This document shows, one piece after another, positions 8,655 to 16,822 of a stretch of 64,000 bases of DNA. Position numbers and translations under genes: made by a program. A model generated the notes under the pieces. It was not told where the DNA came from. It worked only from the letters and a program-made list of their open reading frames with translations, and made no database searches. How positions within the stretch are numbered: the stretch's first letter is position 1; each line of letters opens with the position of its first letter. Source of the stretch: CAUZIZ01 sp965219855 (GTDB taxonomy: Bacteria > Acidobacteriota > UBA6911 > RPQK01 > JAJDTT01); assembly GCA_965219855.1 (NCBI GenBank), contig CBDCOR010000025.1, positions 1 through 64,000 of the forward strand, written 5' to 3'.

Positions 8655-9752
8655 TCAGCTCAGCCTTCGAAGCTTGGTCACGCGGCCGATGGGGACCCAC
8701 TCGGCGACGAAGATGTTTCCCTCGTGGTCGAAACAGGCGTCATGTAGGGCAATGAACTTGCCTGATGGAAAGGCCTTTCGAGGCTCCTTTCTCACTTCAC
8801 GGAAATTCGAAGGTCCTTCCCCTAAATGAGCCAGGACCCGGTCGTTCCGGTCCAGAAGAGTCACGCGTGCTGCCAGATCCGGAACCAACAGGATTCCGTC
8901 TCGCTCGTCGAAATGACAGGGAAGCTTGACGCCTTCGACAAAGCGGACATGCTTTCCCTCCAGGGTGAAGTACTGAAGTCGGTTGTTGGTACGATCTGCT
9001 ACCAATAGAAGTGGGACTGCGCCGCGAGTATCGAGGGTGATTCCGTGGGGGCTATGGAGCTGTCCTGGTCCATCCCCCTCCCCACCGAAGCTCCGGATGA
9101 ACTGACCTTCACGATCATACTGGTTGATATAGCTGGAGCCATAGCCGTCCCCCACATAGAGATCCCCGTTGGGAGCAATGGCCAGGTTGGTGGGATGGTA
9201 CTTGGTGAGCGGCCTTCCCTCTGCATCCCGCTTGTAGTGCTCCGATTCCTCGGGATAGCCCAGGTTAAAGACTACCTCGCCCTTGAGGGTGGTCTTGGCC
9301 ACGATGTTCCGGTCCAGCTCCTTGTAGTCCCGTGCCGTTAGATAGAGGAACTCTTCACTTCCCTCTCGCTGCAGGTGAAGACCGTGTGCGGAGCCCTGGT
9401 ACTCCTTTCCCCAGGAACCTACGAATCGGCCCTCGGGATCGAAGATCACCAGGAAATCGGGAACATCGCTGCTGCTGTGAACGCTGTGATGAACGTAGAT
9501 GTTGCCCTGGGAGTCTTCACAGATCCCGTGGGTATTGCCGTAGCGGATGTGCTTCGGCAACTTTCCCCAGTCGTGAATTACTTCGTACCGGTGCTCACCC
9601 GAGCCCACAACGGGTCGTTCTGCCCCTGATTTGCGGGTCATTCCCAGAAGCTGGGGTCCCAGGAGCGCCACTGTGGCAGTCCCTGCACCCGTAATGAAAT
9701 GCCTTCGCGAGGGCATTAAGGGCTCCCTGCGCTTCTTTTTCTGAGGAATCAT
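8655..9752 (-). CDS. NHL-repeat beta-propeller protein with twin-arginine-like signal
   Basis: A 365-residue protein. The N-terminus carries SRRHFITGAGTATVALLG, a twin-arginine-type export signal, followed by repeated NHL/six-bladed propeller units such as GRFVGSWG, HPTNLAIAPNGDLYVGDGYG, QFIRSFGGEGDGPGQLHSPH and LLVADRTNNRLQYF. The start at 9752 is supported by AAGGAGAG a few bases upstream. A longer TTG start at 9770 is less likely because it would take in that ribosome binding site. It is the last gene of the minus-strand run that begins with the P-type ATPase fusion, 36 bases after the WD40/cytochrome gene, so it may be co-transcribed. NHL propellers bind proteins or ligands, or form lyase-like enzymes; the sequence does not decide which. 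Confidence 0.85.
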   Translation of the reverse strand: MIPQKKKRREPLMPSRRHFITGAGTATVALLGPQLLGMTRKSGAERPVVGSGEHRYEVIHDWGKLPKHIRYGNTHGICEDSQGNIYVHHSVHSSSDVPDFLVIFDPEGRFVGSWGKEYQGSAHGLHLQREGSEEFLYLTARDYKELDRNIVAKTTLKGEVVFNLGYPEESEHYKRDAEGRPLTKYHPTNLAIAPNGDLYVGDGYGSSYINQYDREGQFIRSFGGEGDGPGQLHSPHGITLDTRGAVPLLLVADRTNNRLQYFTLEGKHVRFVEGVKLPCHFDERDGILLVPDLAARVTLLDRNDRVLAHLGEGPSNFREVRKEPRKAFPSGKFIALHDACFDHEGNIFVAEWVPIGRVTKLRRLS

Positions 9753-9788
9753 GCGTCTCTCTCCTTCCAATACCTTGTGGGCCGGATT

Positions 9789-11162
9789 TCAAGGATCGGC
9801 GGCGGGGCCGTCTACGAGCTTTACCGCTCCATCGTAGCGTCCCAGGGCCAGCCTGCTACTGTCAGGACTCAAAGCCATGGACATCACCCATTCCGGCTCT
9901 GGCTCACGCTGGCTAACGCGCTCGAGTGTCTTGGTCTCGAAGACCCGAACCAACCGATCCGTAGCGGTCGACACCAGATACTTGCCATCTTGGGAATAGA
10001 GAAGCCGGGTAATCGTCCCTCCGTGGGCCAATGCCGAACGGTCCACCGTCCAGCCCTCTTCGTTCCTGACCCAGATCCTGATCGTTCTATCCTCCCCAGC
10101 AGCGGCCAACTCCCTGCCCGAGGGGTCCACAGCCACCGAATACAGGGCTCCAACGGCAGCCGAGAGGGTATCGAGTCGCTCTCCGGTCTGCGGCGACCAG
10201 ACCTTGACCGTGCCGTCGCCCGATGCTGAGGCCAGCCGGGTGCCGTCGGGGGTAAAGCAGATCGAGAAGACAGGACCGTTGTGCTCCTCCAATGTCCTGA
10301 GCTCTTCTCCGCTTCGAACGTCCCAGAGTTTGATCTTTCGATCATAGCTGGAACTGGCCAGCGTGGAGCTATCGGGACTGAAGGCAAGAGAATAGACCGA
10401 GTCGGAGTGTCCCTCCAGCTTGTGAATCAGCGTGCGGGTCTGGGAATCCCAAACCCTGATCTCGCCAGACTGTGCCGGGGCACCTCCTCCAGCCGCCAGT
10501 AATGCGCCATCGGCGGAGAAGATCAGGCTGCGTATCAAATCAGGCGGTCCCGGCAGAGAGAAGGTGCGTCGACCGTCCGCCGGATCCATGAGGTGGACCT
10601 CCTGGAAACCACCCCCTCCAAGGATTCGGCCGTCGGGGTGAAATCCCAGGGCGGCGACCGGTGGCTCCACCTGCACCTGTGGCTTGATGTCTGGGATTGG
10701 AGAAGGGAGCGGGGAAGGCGAAGCTGCGGCGAGATTGGGGGGTTGTCCACTGGCATCGATCCAGGCCCTCACCAGCGCGATCTGCCCCGCCTCCAGCTGC
10801 CCACTCATCGGCATCCTGGGCTCTAGTTTCCCTTCCAGCATCAGAACCAGACGACTCTGGTCGCTGTGTCCAGGCAGGAAGGCCTTGCCGTGAGCACCCC
10901 CCTTGACCAGGTCCGCGTAGCTCTCCAGTACCAGCCCCCCCATCTTGGTCGCCGAGTTATGGCACCCCACACATTGTTCTTGGAAAATGGGCAGAATGTC
11001 GCGGTTGAAATCGGGTGGAGACGATGGGGACTCCACCTGCTGAGAGAAAGCGATGCCAGTAGAGATGCCTCCCCAGAACAGAAGCCAGCCGATGCCCCGG
11101 CGTGGTGCCGGAGCTCTAACCCACTTCCTGGATGGATTTCCCAAAATCAGTCTCCCAGTCAC
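9789..11162 (-). CDS. c-type cytochrome domain + WD40 propeller protein
   Basis: A 457-residue exported protein. After a hydrophobic N-terminal segment (RRGIGWLLFWGGISTGIAFS) comes a planctomycete-type cytochrome C domain with the haem motif CVGCH at residues 64-68 and a PMSGQLEAGQIALVRAWIDA ending. A proline-rich linker leads into a seven-bladed WD40 propeller from about residue 165 to the end (SVYSLAFSPDSSTLASSSYD, GPVFSICFTPDGTRLASASG). This PSCyt1-WD40 order is known from planctomycetes and acidobacteria. The 5' end overlaps the preceding minus-strand gene by 47 bases, suggesting co-transcription and perhaps a later true start, for example the GTG at codon 15. A redox role in the envelope is an inference from the haem motif. 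Confidence 0.88.
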   Translation of the reverse strand: MTGRLILGNPSRKWVRAPAPRRGIGWLLFWGGISTGIAFSQQVESPSSPPDFNRDILPIFQEQCVGCHNSATKMGGLVLESYADLVKGGAHGKAFLPGHSDQSRLVLMLEGKLEPRMPMSGQLEAGQIALVRAWIDASGQPPNLAAASPSPLPSPIPDIKPQVQVEPPVAALGFHPDGRILGGGGFQEVHLMDPADGRRTFSLPGPPDLIRSLIFSADGALLAAGGGAPAQSGEIRVWDSQTRTLIHKLEGHSDSVYSLAFSPDSSTLASSSYDRKIKLWDVRSGEELRTLEEHNGPVFSICFTPDGTRLASASGDGTVKVWSPQTGERLDTLSAAVGALYSVAVDPSGRELAAAGEDRTIRIWVRNEEGWTVDRSALAHGGTITRLLYSQDGKYLVSTATDRLVRVFETKTLERVSQREPEPEWVMSMALSPDSSRLALGRYDGAVKLVDGPAADP

Positions 11163-11583
11163 TGACCGCTTCGAAGTCGCTGCTCACCACCTTCCAACGC
11201 CCGTCTATTCGACGTAGGAGGAAGCTTTGGCGCTTGTTTGTGCCCTTGTAGACCGTCTCGGTCAAGACGATGACCTCGTTAGCACTGCGACTCTCCTTGT
11301 CCAGAATCGCCAGACCTTTGACCGCCTGACCACGGCGCCTTAGCCAGCGCTCCAGATCAGCCTTCTCCTGGCGCTCGATAATACCCTCCAAGCTGCGGCC
11401 GAGTTCGCCTCCAAAGCATCGAAGCAGTCCTGGCACATCCCCTGCCTTCAGGGCCTGGACCATGGCAATGATCGCATCCTCCGGTTCATCGACCTGCTGA
11501 GACGTCTTCTGATCTCGGAGCACAAAGTAGAGGAAACCGCTCAGGATCAGCAGGAAGGGAACGAATCGCCTGGCCTCCATCAT
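11116..11583 (-). CDS. small membrane-anchored protein, unknown function
   Basis: A 155-residue protein with one N-terminal membrane segment (FVPFLLILSGFLYFVL, residues 7-22) and a soluble domain that probably faces the periplasm. The C-terminal half (VIVLTETVYKGTNKRQSFLL, then GRWKVVSSDF) resembles the alpha+beta barrel of NTF2/DUF4440-like proteins, but I cannot assign it firmly. The ATG at 11583 follows an AAGGA at suitable spacing. It lies 35 bases after the HflK-like gene and overlaps the cytochrome/WD40 gene, so it probably belongs to the same transcript as the SPFH genes. Confidence 0.7.
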   Translation of the reverse strand: MMEARRFVPFLLILSGFLYFVLRDQKTSQQVDEPEDAIIAMVQALKAGDVPGLLRCFGGELGRSLEGIIERQEKADLERWLRRRGQAVKGLAILDKESRSANEVIVLTETVYKGTNKRQSFLLRRIDGRWKVVSSDFEAVSDWETDFGKSIQEVG

Positions 11584-11618
11584 GCTCAGATCCTTCTACT
11601 CGCAACAGGTCCCGTACT

Positions 11619-12593
11619 TCAAGGAGCTGGACGCTTTGGAGTAGGAAGGGTCAACCCTTCCAAGATATCAAGATCCACGCCCTGGCCGCTCCCGGAATCG
11701 TCCAGGATGACCTTCCTGGTTCGAGGCAGAATCTCTTCCATCGCCTCCAGGAAGAGCCGAGCGCTGGTCACCTTGGGATGAACTCGGTACTCCTGCCAGA
11801 GGCTGACGAAGTGCTGGGATTCGCCCTGGGCTCGGTTGATCACCTCGGTGCGATGGATCTCGGCCTGCTGAGACATCTCTTGGGCCTCTCCGCGAGCCCG
11901 GGGCACCAGCTCCATCGCATATCCCTGTGCCTCCTGGACGATGCGATTCCGATCCTCTCTGGCGTTGGCCACTTCGAGAAAGGCCTCTCGGACCTCGGCG
12001 GGAGGTGTGACCTGTTCCAGAGTAACGGCAGTCAGTGTCACTCCCAGCTCGAGTCGATCGGCTTCAGTCTGCAGATCCCTCTGGACCTCGTTTTGCAGCG
12101 CAACGCGACCCGTCGTCAGGATCTCATCGACATTCCTCAGGGCCACCGCGCGAGAAAGCGTGCGCAGTAGTAGAGCTCTCAAACTACTGGTCAGATCTTC
12201 AGTCCGGAAGAGATAGGGATGGGGAGCCTGGATATAGTACTGGATCGAAGCTCTTGTCTTCACCAGATTCTGATCCCCGGTGAGAAGATAGTCCGCCTCG
12301 CCGACTCGCGCGACGCCTAGAGCTCGGCTGAGGTCAGTTCCGCCGATTGAGAGTCTCTGAGCCTCGTTGATTCTCAGCAAAATGACTCGATCTATGGGAT
12401 AGGGGAGAGCGTAGTGCACGCCCGGCTGAGCTCGCCCCTCGAGCATCCTTCCCAGTCGAATCTGGATGGCCTGGCGATCGGCAGGAACGAAGTACACACC
12501 TGACGCCAGATAGACAAGGGCAAGAATGGCCAGCAGGCTTCGCCGATGCCCTGCCACTCCCTGCCGAAATTCCTCCGCTGACGGGACTCTCAA
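11619..12593 (-). CDS. HflK-like SPFH (band 7) membrane protein
   Basis: A 324-residue SPFH/band-7 protein. One membrane segment (LLAILALVYLASGVYFV) is followed by the typical entry QAIQIRLGRMLEGRAQPGVH, a band-7 core, and an Ala/Glu/Arg-rich coiled coil (RIVQEAQGYAMELVPRARGE). It ends in the HflK-type stretch VTSARLFLEAMEEILPRTRK. In other bacteria HflK pairs with HflC to form a large cage around the FtsH protease. The gene starts at a TTG that overlaps the HflC-like stop codon by four bases (TTGA), a translational coupling arrangement. It is the second HflK-like domain here; the first is fused to the P-type ATPase. No ftsH gene is present in the window, so an FtsH role is unproven. Confidence 0.88.
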   Translation of the reverse strand: MRVPSAEEFRQGVAGHRRSLLAILALVYLASGVYFVPADRQAIQIRLGRMLEGRAQPGVHYALPYPIDRVILLRINEAQRLSIGGTDLSRALGVARVGEADYLLTGDQNLVKTRASIQYYIQAPHPYLFRTEDLTSSLRALLLRTLSRAVALRNVDEILTTGRVALQNEVQRDLQTEADRLELGVTLTAVTLEQVTPPAEVREAFLEVANAREDRNRIVQEAQGYAMELVPRARGEAQEMSQQAEIHRTEVINRAQGESQHFVSLWQEYRVHPKVTSARLFLEAMEEILPRTRKVILDDSGSGQGVDLDILEGLTLPTPKRPAP

Positions 12594-13489
12594 CGGGCAA
12601 GCCTCCCGTTCTTGCCTTCGGTGAGGAGTTTGAGCAACTCGGAGTCGGCCGAGAGCACTGCGGTCGTCTTTTCGTCCAGAATCTTGCGATAGGCCTCGAG
12701 TGTCCGGATCATCTGGTAGAAATCCGGATCTCGGGAAAAGGCCTCGCCATAGACCTTGGTCGCCTCGGCATCCCCTTCCCCACGAATGACCTCGGCCTCC
12801 TTGTAAGCACTGGACAGAATCTCCTCGGCGGCTCGATCCGCTTCGGCTCGTATCTTCCTGGCCTCCTCTTCGCCTTCGGCTCGGTATTTCTTCGCGATCC
12901 TCTCTCGCTCGGCCCGCATGCGCGCGAAGACACTCTCTCGATTCTGAGAAGGTAGGTTGATCCGTTTAATGTCGACTGTGGCAATCCCGATTCCGTACCG
13001 CTGGCTAGCAATCTGGCTGCTCTCTTGAGTCAGGTTCTTCATTAGAGCGCCGAGGCGGACTTGCTCGGTATCTGTAGCTACGAGATCCGACAGCTCGGTC
13101 TGTCCCAAGGCCGCCGACACAGCTGACCAGACGATGTCGTGCAGCCTCATCTCCGCACCAGTCCGATCACCCACCGTCCGGAGGAAGAGGAGAGGGTCCT
13201 CTACCTGCCACAAGACGCAGTTCTCGACCAACAGGTTCTTCTTGTCTCGAGTCAAGTACTCCGAAGGTCTGGGGTTGTAAAGATGGAGTCTCTTATCGAT
13301 GCGCGTCAGTCCCTGGAAGGGCCATTTGAATTTGAGTCCCGCTTCCTTGTACTCGGCCACGGGACGGCCGAACTGAGTGACCAGGGCAATCTCGGTCTCA
13401 GGCACGGTGAATAGGCTCAGGTAGAGAAGAAGCAGAATAGCCAGAACCCAAGTTAGCTTGCTTTTGATGATCCGCTCGCGGCTAACCAT
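12590..13489 (-). CDS. HflC-like SPFH (band 7) membrane protein
   Basis: A 299-residue SPFH protein with an N-terminal membrane anchor (LTWVLAILLLLYLSLFTV), the HflC-style entry ALVTQFGRPVAEYKEAGLKF, IDKRLHLYNPRPSEYLTRDK, and the conserved IATVDIKRINLP. A long charged helix follows (RMRAERERIAKKYRAEGEEE), then the HflC-type end FYQMIRTLEAYRKILDEKT. Its length is near the family norm. It is coupled by a four-base overlap to the HflK-like gene downstream and follows the ATPase/HflK fusion gene by 257 bases, a spacer filled by an R1 repeat. HflC normally works only together with HflK; here two HflK-like partners are available. Confidence 0.9.
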   Translation of the reverse strand: MVSRERIIKSKLTWVLAILLLLYLSLFTVPETEIALVTQFGRPVAEYKEAGLKFKWPFQGLTRIDKRLHLYNPRPSEYLTRDKKNLLVENCVLWQVEDPLLFLRTVGDRTGAEMRLHDIVWSAVSAALGQTELSDLVATDTEQVRLGALMKNLTQESSQIASQRYGIGIATVDIKRINLPSQNRESVFARMRAERERIAKKYRAEGEEEARKIRAEADRAAEEILSSAYKEAEVIRGEGDAEATKVYGEAFSRDPDFYQMIRTLEAYRKILDEKTTAVLSADSELLKLLTEGKNGRLAR

Positions 13490-13513
13490 GATGCAACAAC
13501 CTCACTTTCAACT

Positions 13514-13684
13514 AACCTGAAACTTCATTGGCTAATGTAGCTTTGGCCTCCAGGCCGAAGTCTTATTTTTCCGAGCCTTTGGCTCGGACGGCGGCCTGGA
13601 GCCCACCGCTACGCCGGACCCAAAGTTTCTTTCTGAATGATCCGGCTCGCAGCCGGTGGCGGGGCTAAGCTGAAACTTCATTGG
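13514..13684. repeat. full composite repeat containing R1 copy c
   Basis: A full-length composite repeat between the ATPase fusion and the HflC-like gene. R1 proper spans 13537-13612. It is followed by a second module with an AGCCGGTGGCGGGGCTAAGC segment. CTGAAACTTCATTGG occurs at both outer ends (13517-13531 and 13670-13684), so the unit is bounded by direct repeats. The same arrangement is seen at 30148-30311 and 58458-58632. Confidence 0.8.
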
Positions 13685-13746
13685 ATAGGAGATCGTGGTG
13701 GAGACCACCCAAGTTTTTTCACGAATAGGCCAGGGCGATCCACAAC

Positions 13747-16700
13747 TCACCTCCGAGACCTCACGGCACCTTCAAGGTCTTTGAAGCTGAAGACTGAATC
13801 CTGGAAAAGCATCATCTTGCGGCGTCCCGACCCAGGATCGAGAATGTACTTGCTCTTCCCTGCCAATCCTTCCTCCACGGCCTCCAGGTAGACACGGGTC
13901 CGGGTGGTCCGAGGAGAGCGACGGTAAGCGTCGTATTGCAGATTGAACCGCTGACTCTCTCCTATCGCGCGCTGCACCCTTCGAAATCGATAGGACTCGG
14001 CATCGATCACTCGCTTCTGCGCAGCACCCCGGGCTAGAGGAACCCGCTCGTTTGCGTAGGCGTGGGCTTCGTTGATCATCCGGCTCTTTTCCTCGAGGGC
14101 ACCCGCCACACCGCGGAAGACATCCACCACTTCGAGGGCAGGATGCACGTCCTGAAGATTGAGAGACTGGATCTCTACTCCCAGACCTAGATAGTCCAGT
14201 TCACCCCGCACCATCTCCCTGGCAGTGCTCTCGATCTGAATTCGATCCAAGGCCAGAACCTGGTCCAGCGTCATGGTAGCGACGACATAGCGCAGGGCTC
14301 CCTCGCACAGGAATCTGAGGGTGTTCTCGAAATCGACCGTTCGAACCAGGAACTGTCGGGGTTGGCTGATGGAGTAGTGTACGACGGCATTGACCTCGAC
14401 CAGGTACTCGTCGCCCGTGAGCATTACTGCCTCATCTTCCCGCCTGACATAGCGCCCCTGGCGATGTTGGATATTCCATTCGTAGGCGGTGGGCTCTCCC
14501 TCTTCGGAGTCGGTCTCAGCCAGTCGAAACCCCAGCTGCAGCGAGTTGACACGGTTCGGGTTGATTCGATAGAGACGCTCTGCCGGCCAGGGAAAAACGT
14601 AGTGAAGGCCAGGACTCAGGGTCGTCTCCAGCATCTTGCCAAAGCGCTCAACCACTCCGATCTGATCGGGGAGAAGCACCTTGACCCCGGAAAGCACATG
14701 GAGGGCAATGGCTGCTGCGGTAACTAACTTGAGCAAGGGCTGTCGGTGGTGTCCTGCCCAATGGACCAGGTGGGCAAGAAGTGATGTCGGAGGCCAGTGA
14801 TCCGCCCACCAATGCTGAAAATCGTGCAGCGCATGCTGGGCGCGATGGGGCAAGAGATTCCGGGGACGGCGCTCCAGAAGCTTGAGTGAGTTCATCAAGA
14901 CCAGGAAGGAGGATCCCTGGTGGACGACGGCCGCTGCCACCGCGGTCAGATATCCCAAGAACGCCGCCACCACGGCGACCAGGTTGAAGGCGAACCCGAA
15001 CCACAAGATGTTGTCTTGAATGGTCTTGACCGTCTTGCGACTGGTCTCGATCAAAACGGAGAGACGATCCAGCCCGCCGTCTCCGACCAAAATGACACCA
15101 GAGGCTTCAGCCGCGATGTCAGTGCCGGTATCGCCCATGGCTACGCCGACATCGGCCGCAGCCAGCGAGGGAGAGTCGTTGACCCCATCTCCCACCATTG
15201 CAACGGTGTAACCCTCGTGCTTCACCTCCTCCAGCCGGGTCAACTTCTCCTCGGGTAACAGGTTGGCTGAGACCTCCGAAATGCCCACGGTCTTGGCGAT
15301 CTGCCTGGCCGAGTTCTCATTGTCTCCGGTCAACAGAAACGACTTGTGGATCCCCAGATGGTGGAGCTGGTGCAGCGTTTCTGCGGCTTCAGGCCGGGGC
15401 AGATCCCTCAGAACCAGGACACCCGCCAGACGGTCTCCGTTCGCCACCAACACAGGTATGGATCCTGCGGCGGCGGCCTGGTCAAGAACTGCCTGCTGCT
15501 CTTCAGAAATAGTGAAGCCCTGCTGTTGAAGGAAGCGTGCACTCCCCACGGATATGCGATCTGCTTCGGCCTGCCCCTCAGGCCCGGCCTTCGCCGAAGC
15601 CGCTACTTTGCCTTCCATGCCCAGACCGGCGTGCCTCTTGACCTCCTGTGCCGGGTTGAGGGACAGCCCCCGCTCCTCGGCACCGCTTCGGATAGCGCGT
15701 CCCAACAGGTGCTCGGAGTAGAATTCGAGGGAGGCGGCCCAGGCCAAAACCTGGGACTCTGGGAAGTCGTCGAAGCTCTGGACCTCGGTTAGCTCGGGAC
15801 GTCCTCGCGTCAGCGTTCCCGTCTTGTCGAAAGCGACACAGTCCACCTGTGCCACCTTCTCCAGCTGGGCTCCCCCCTTGACGATGATTCCACGGCGGGC
15901 AAGCGCACTGACCGATGCCAGGACCGCAGCCGGCGTGGCCAGAACCATGGCGCAGGGGCAGGCAACGATCAAGATCGCAACCGACCTCATCCATTCCCCG
16001 GTCACCAGGTAGCAAACGGCTGCGATGCCCAGGACCAATGGAAGAAACCACTGAGCGTAGCGGTCGGCCGTGCGCTGGATCGGGGCCTTGCTTTCCCGGG
16101 CATGTCGAACCAGCTCGACGATCCGGCTGAGCACGGTATGATCGCCCACCTGGTGAGCTTCGACCAACAGTCGGGAGGTCTGGTTGAGACTCCCCGCGTA
16201 GAGAGAGTCTCCACTTACCCGCTCCCGAGGAAGAGACTCTCCGGTGATGGAACTCTCATCCAAGAGGGATTCGCCGTCAAGTATGTTCCCATCGACCGGC
16301 ACCCTCTCGCCTGGATAGATGACGACCTTTTCGCCCGACTCAACCTCCGCCAGCGGGATCTCCTCTTCACGGCCAGCCCGCTGGACGTGGGCTTCCTGGG
16401 GAAGGCAGGAGAGGAGCTGGTTCAGGTCGGTTTGAAAGCGACGTGCCGCATAGGCTTCCAGCGTCTCGCCCACCAACATGATGTAGACGACTTCCGCCGC
16501 GGCCAGGTACTCGCCCACATACAGCGCGGCCAAGGCAGCTATGGTGACCGCCTGATCCGCGCTGATCTTTCTCGCTAGCAGATCCTGAAAGGCACGGGTA
16601 AAGGTGCTGTACCCGTAAATGAAGGTAAGGGCAATCGCCAGATCCCATTGGAAGGGGGATCTGATCCACTCCTGCCAGTAGCCGACCAGCAGCAGTCCGG

Positions 16701-16779
16701 CCACGACCAACCCGACGAAGCGCCAGCGGAAACCGGTTTCTTCGTGGAGATGAAATGTGTGTCCAAGGGGAAAGAACAT
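13747..16779 (-). CDS. P1B-type metal ATPase fused to HflK-like SPFH domain
   Basis: A 1010-residue fusion. Residues 1-640 are a heavy-metal P-type ATPase: TGES phosphatase motif at 179-182, the metal-site motif CPC at 274-276 in a membrane helix, phosphorylation site DKTGT at 318-322 (D318), TGDN at 484-487 and GDGVNDSPSLA at 530-540. The N-domain HP dipeptide reads HL (SEHLLGRAI), and the last helix has HQGSSFLVLMNSLKLL. There is no HMA domain, only a His-containing N-terminus (GHTFHLHEE). A His-rich linker follows at 645-680 (HRAQHALHDFQHWW, HWAGHHRQ). Residues 685-1010 are an HflK-like band-7 protein with its own membrane anchor, QIGVVERFGKMLETTLSPGL, and the ending RTRVYLEAVEEGLAGKSKYI. 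The reading frame is continuous with no sign of a frameshift. It heads the minus-strand run with the HflC- and HflK-like genes. The transported metal cannot be assigned. Confidence 0.9.
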   Translation of the reverse strand: MFFPLGHTFHLHEETGFRWRFVGLVVAGLLLVGYWQEWIRSPFQWDLAIALTFIYGYSTFTRAFQDLLARKISADQAVTIAALAALYVGEYLAAAEVVYIMLVGETLEAYAARRFQTDLNQLLSCLPQEAHVQRAGREEEIPLAEVESGEKVVIYPGERVPVDGNILDGESLLDESSITGESLPRERVSGDSLYAGSLNQTSRLLVEAHQVGDHTVLSRIVELVRHARESKAPIQRTADRYAQWFLPLVLGIAAVCYLVTGEWMRSVAILIVACPCAMVLATPAAVLASVSALARRGIIVKGGAQLEKVAQVDCVAFDKTGTLTRGRPELTEVQSFDDFPESQVLAWAASLEFYSEHLLGRAIRSGAEERGLSLNPAQEVKRHAGLGMEGKVAASAKAGPEGQAEADRISVGSARFLQQQGFTISEEQQAVLDQAAAAGSIPVLVANGDRLAGVLVLRDLPRPEAAETLHQLHHLGIHKSFLLTGDNENSARQIAKTVGISEVSANLLPEEKLTRLEEVKHEGYTVAMVGDGVNDSPSLAAADVGVAMGDTGTDIAAEASGVILVGDGGLDRLSVLIETSRKTVKTIQDNILWFGFAFNLVAVVAAFLGYLTAVAAAVVHQGSSFLVLMNSLKLLERRPRNLLPHRAQHALHDFQHWWADHWPPTSLLAHLVHWAGHHRQPLLKLVTAAAIALHVLSGVKVLLPDQIGVVERFGKMLETTLSPGLHYVFPWPAERLYRINPNRVNSLQLGFRLAETDSEEGEPTAYEWNIQHRQGRYVRREDEAVMLTGDEYLVEVNAVVHYSISQPRQFLVRTVDFENTLRFLCEGALRYVVATMTLDQVLALDRIQIESTAREMVRGELDYLGLGVEIQSLNLQDVHPALEVVDVFRGVAGALEEKSRMINEAHAYANERVPLARGAAQKRVIDAESYRFRRVQRAIGESQRFNLQYDAYRRSPRTTRTRVYLEAVEEGLAGKSKYILDPGSGRRKMMLFQDSVFSFKDLEGAVRSRR

Positions 16780-16822
16780 GCTCGAGAACCCAGCGTTTTT
16801 CGCTCAGAGTCGAGGTGCCGAC

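Noticed and set aside
11619..13489. hflC/hflK pair taken as the standard FtsH-modulating genes
   Set aside because: The gene order (HflK fusion, HflC, HflK), the neighbours and the lack of the usual flanking housekeeping genes make the standard role uncertain, so no hfl gene symbols were given.
13747..16779. Fusion ATPase-SPFH considered as two genes merged by error
   Set aside because: The reading frame, the linker composition and the membrane-anchor order are all smooth across residues 630-700; no stop or start signal with a ribosome binding site is visible inside.
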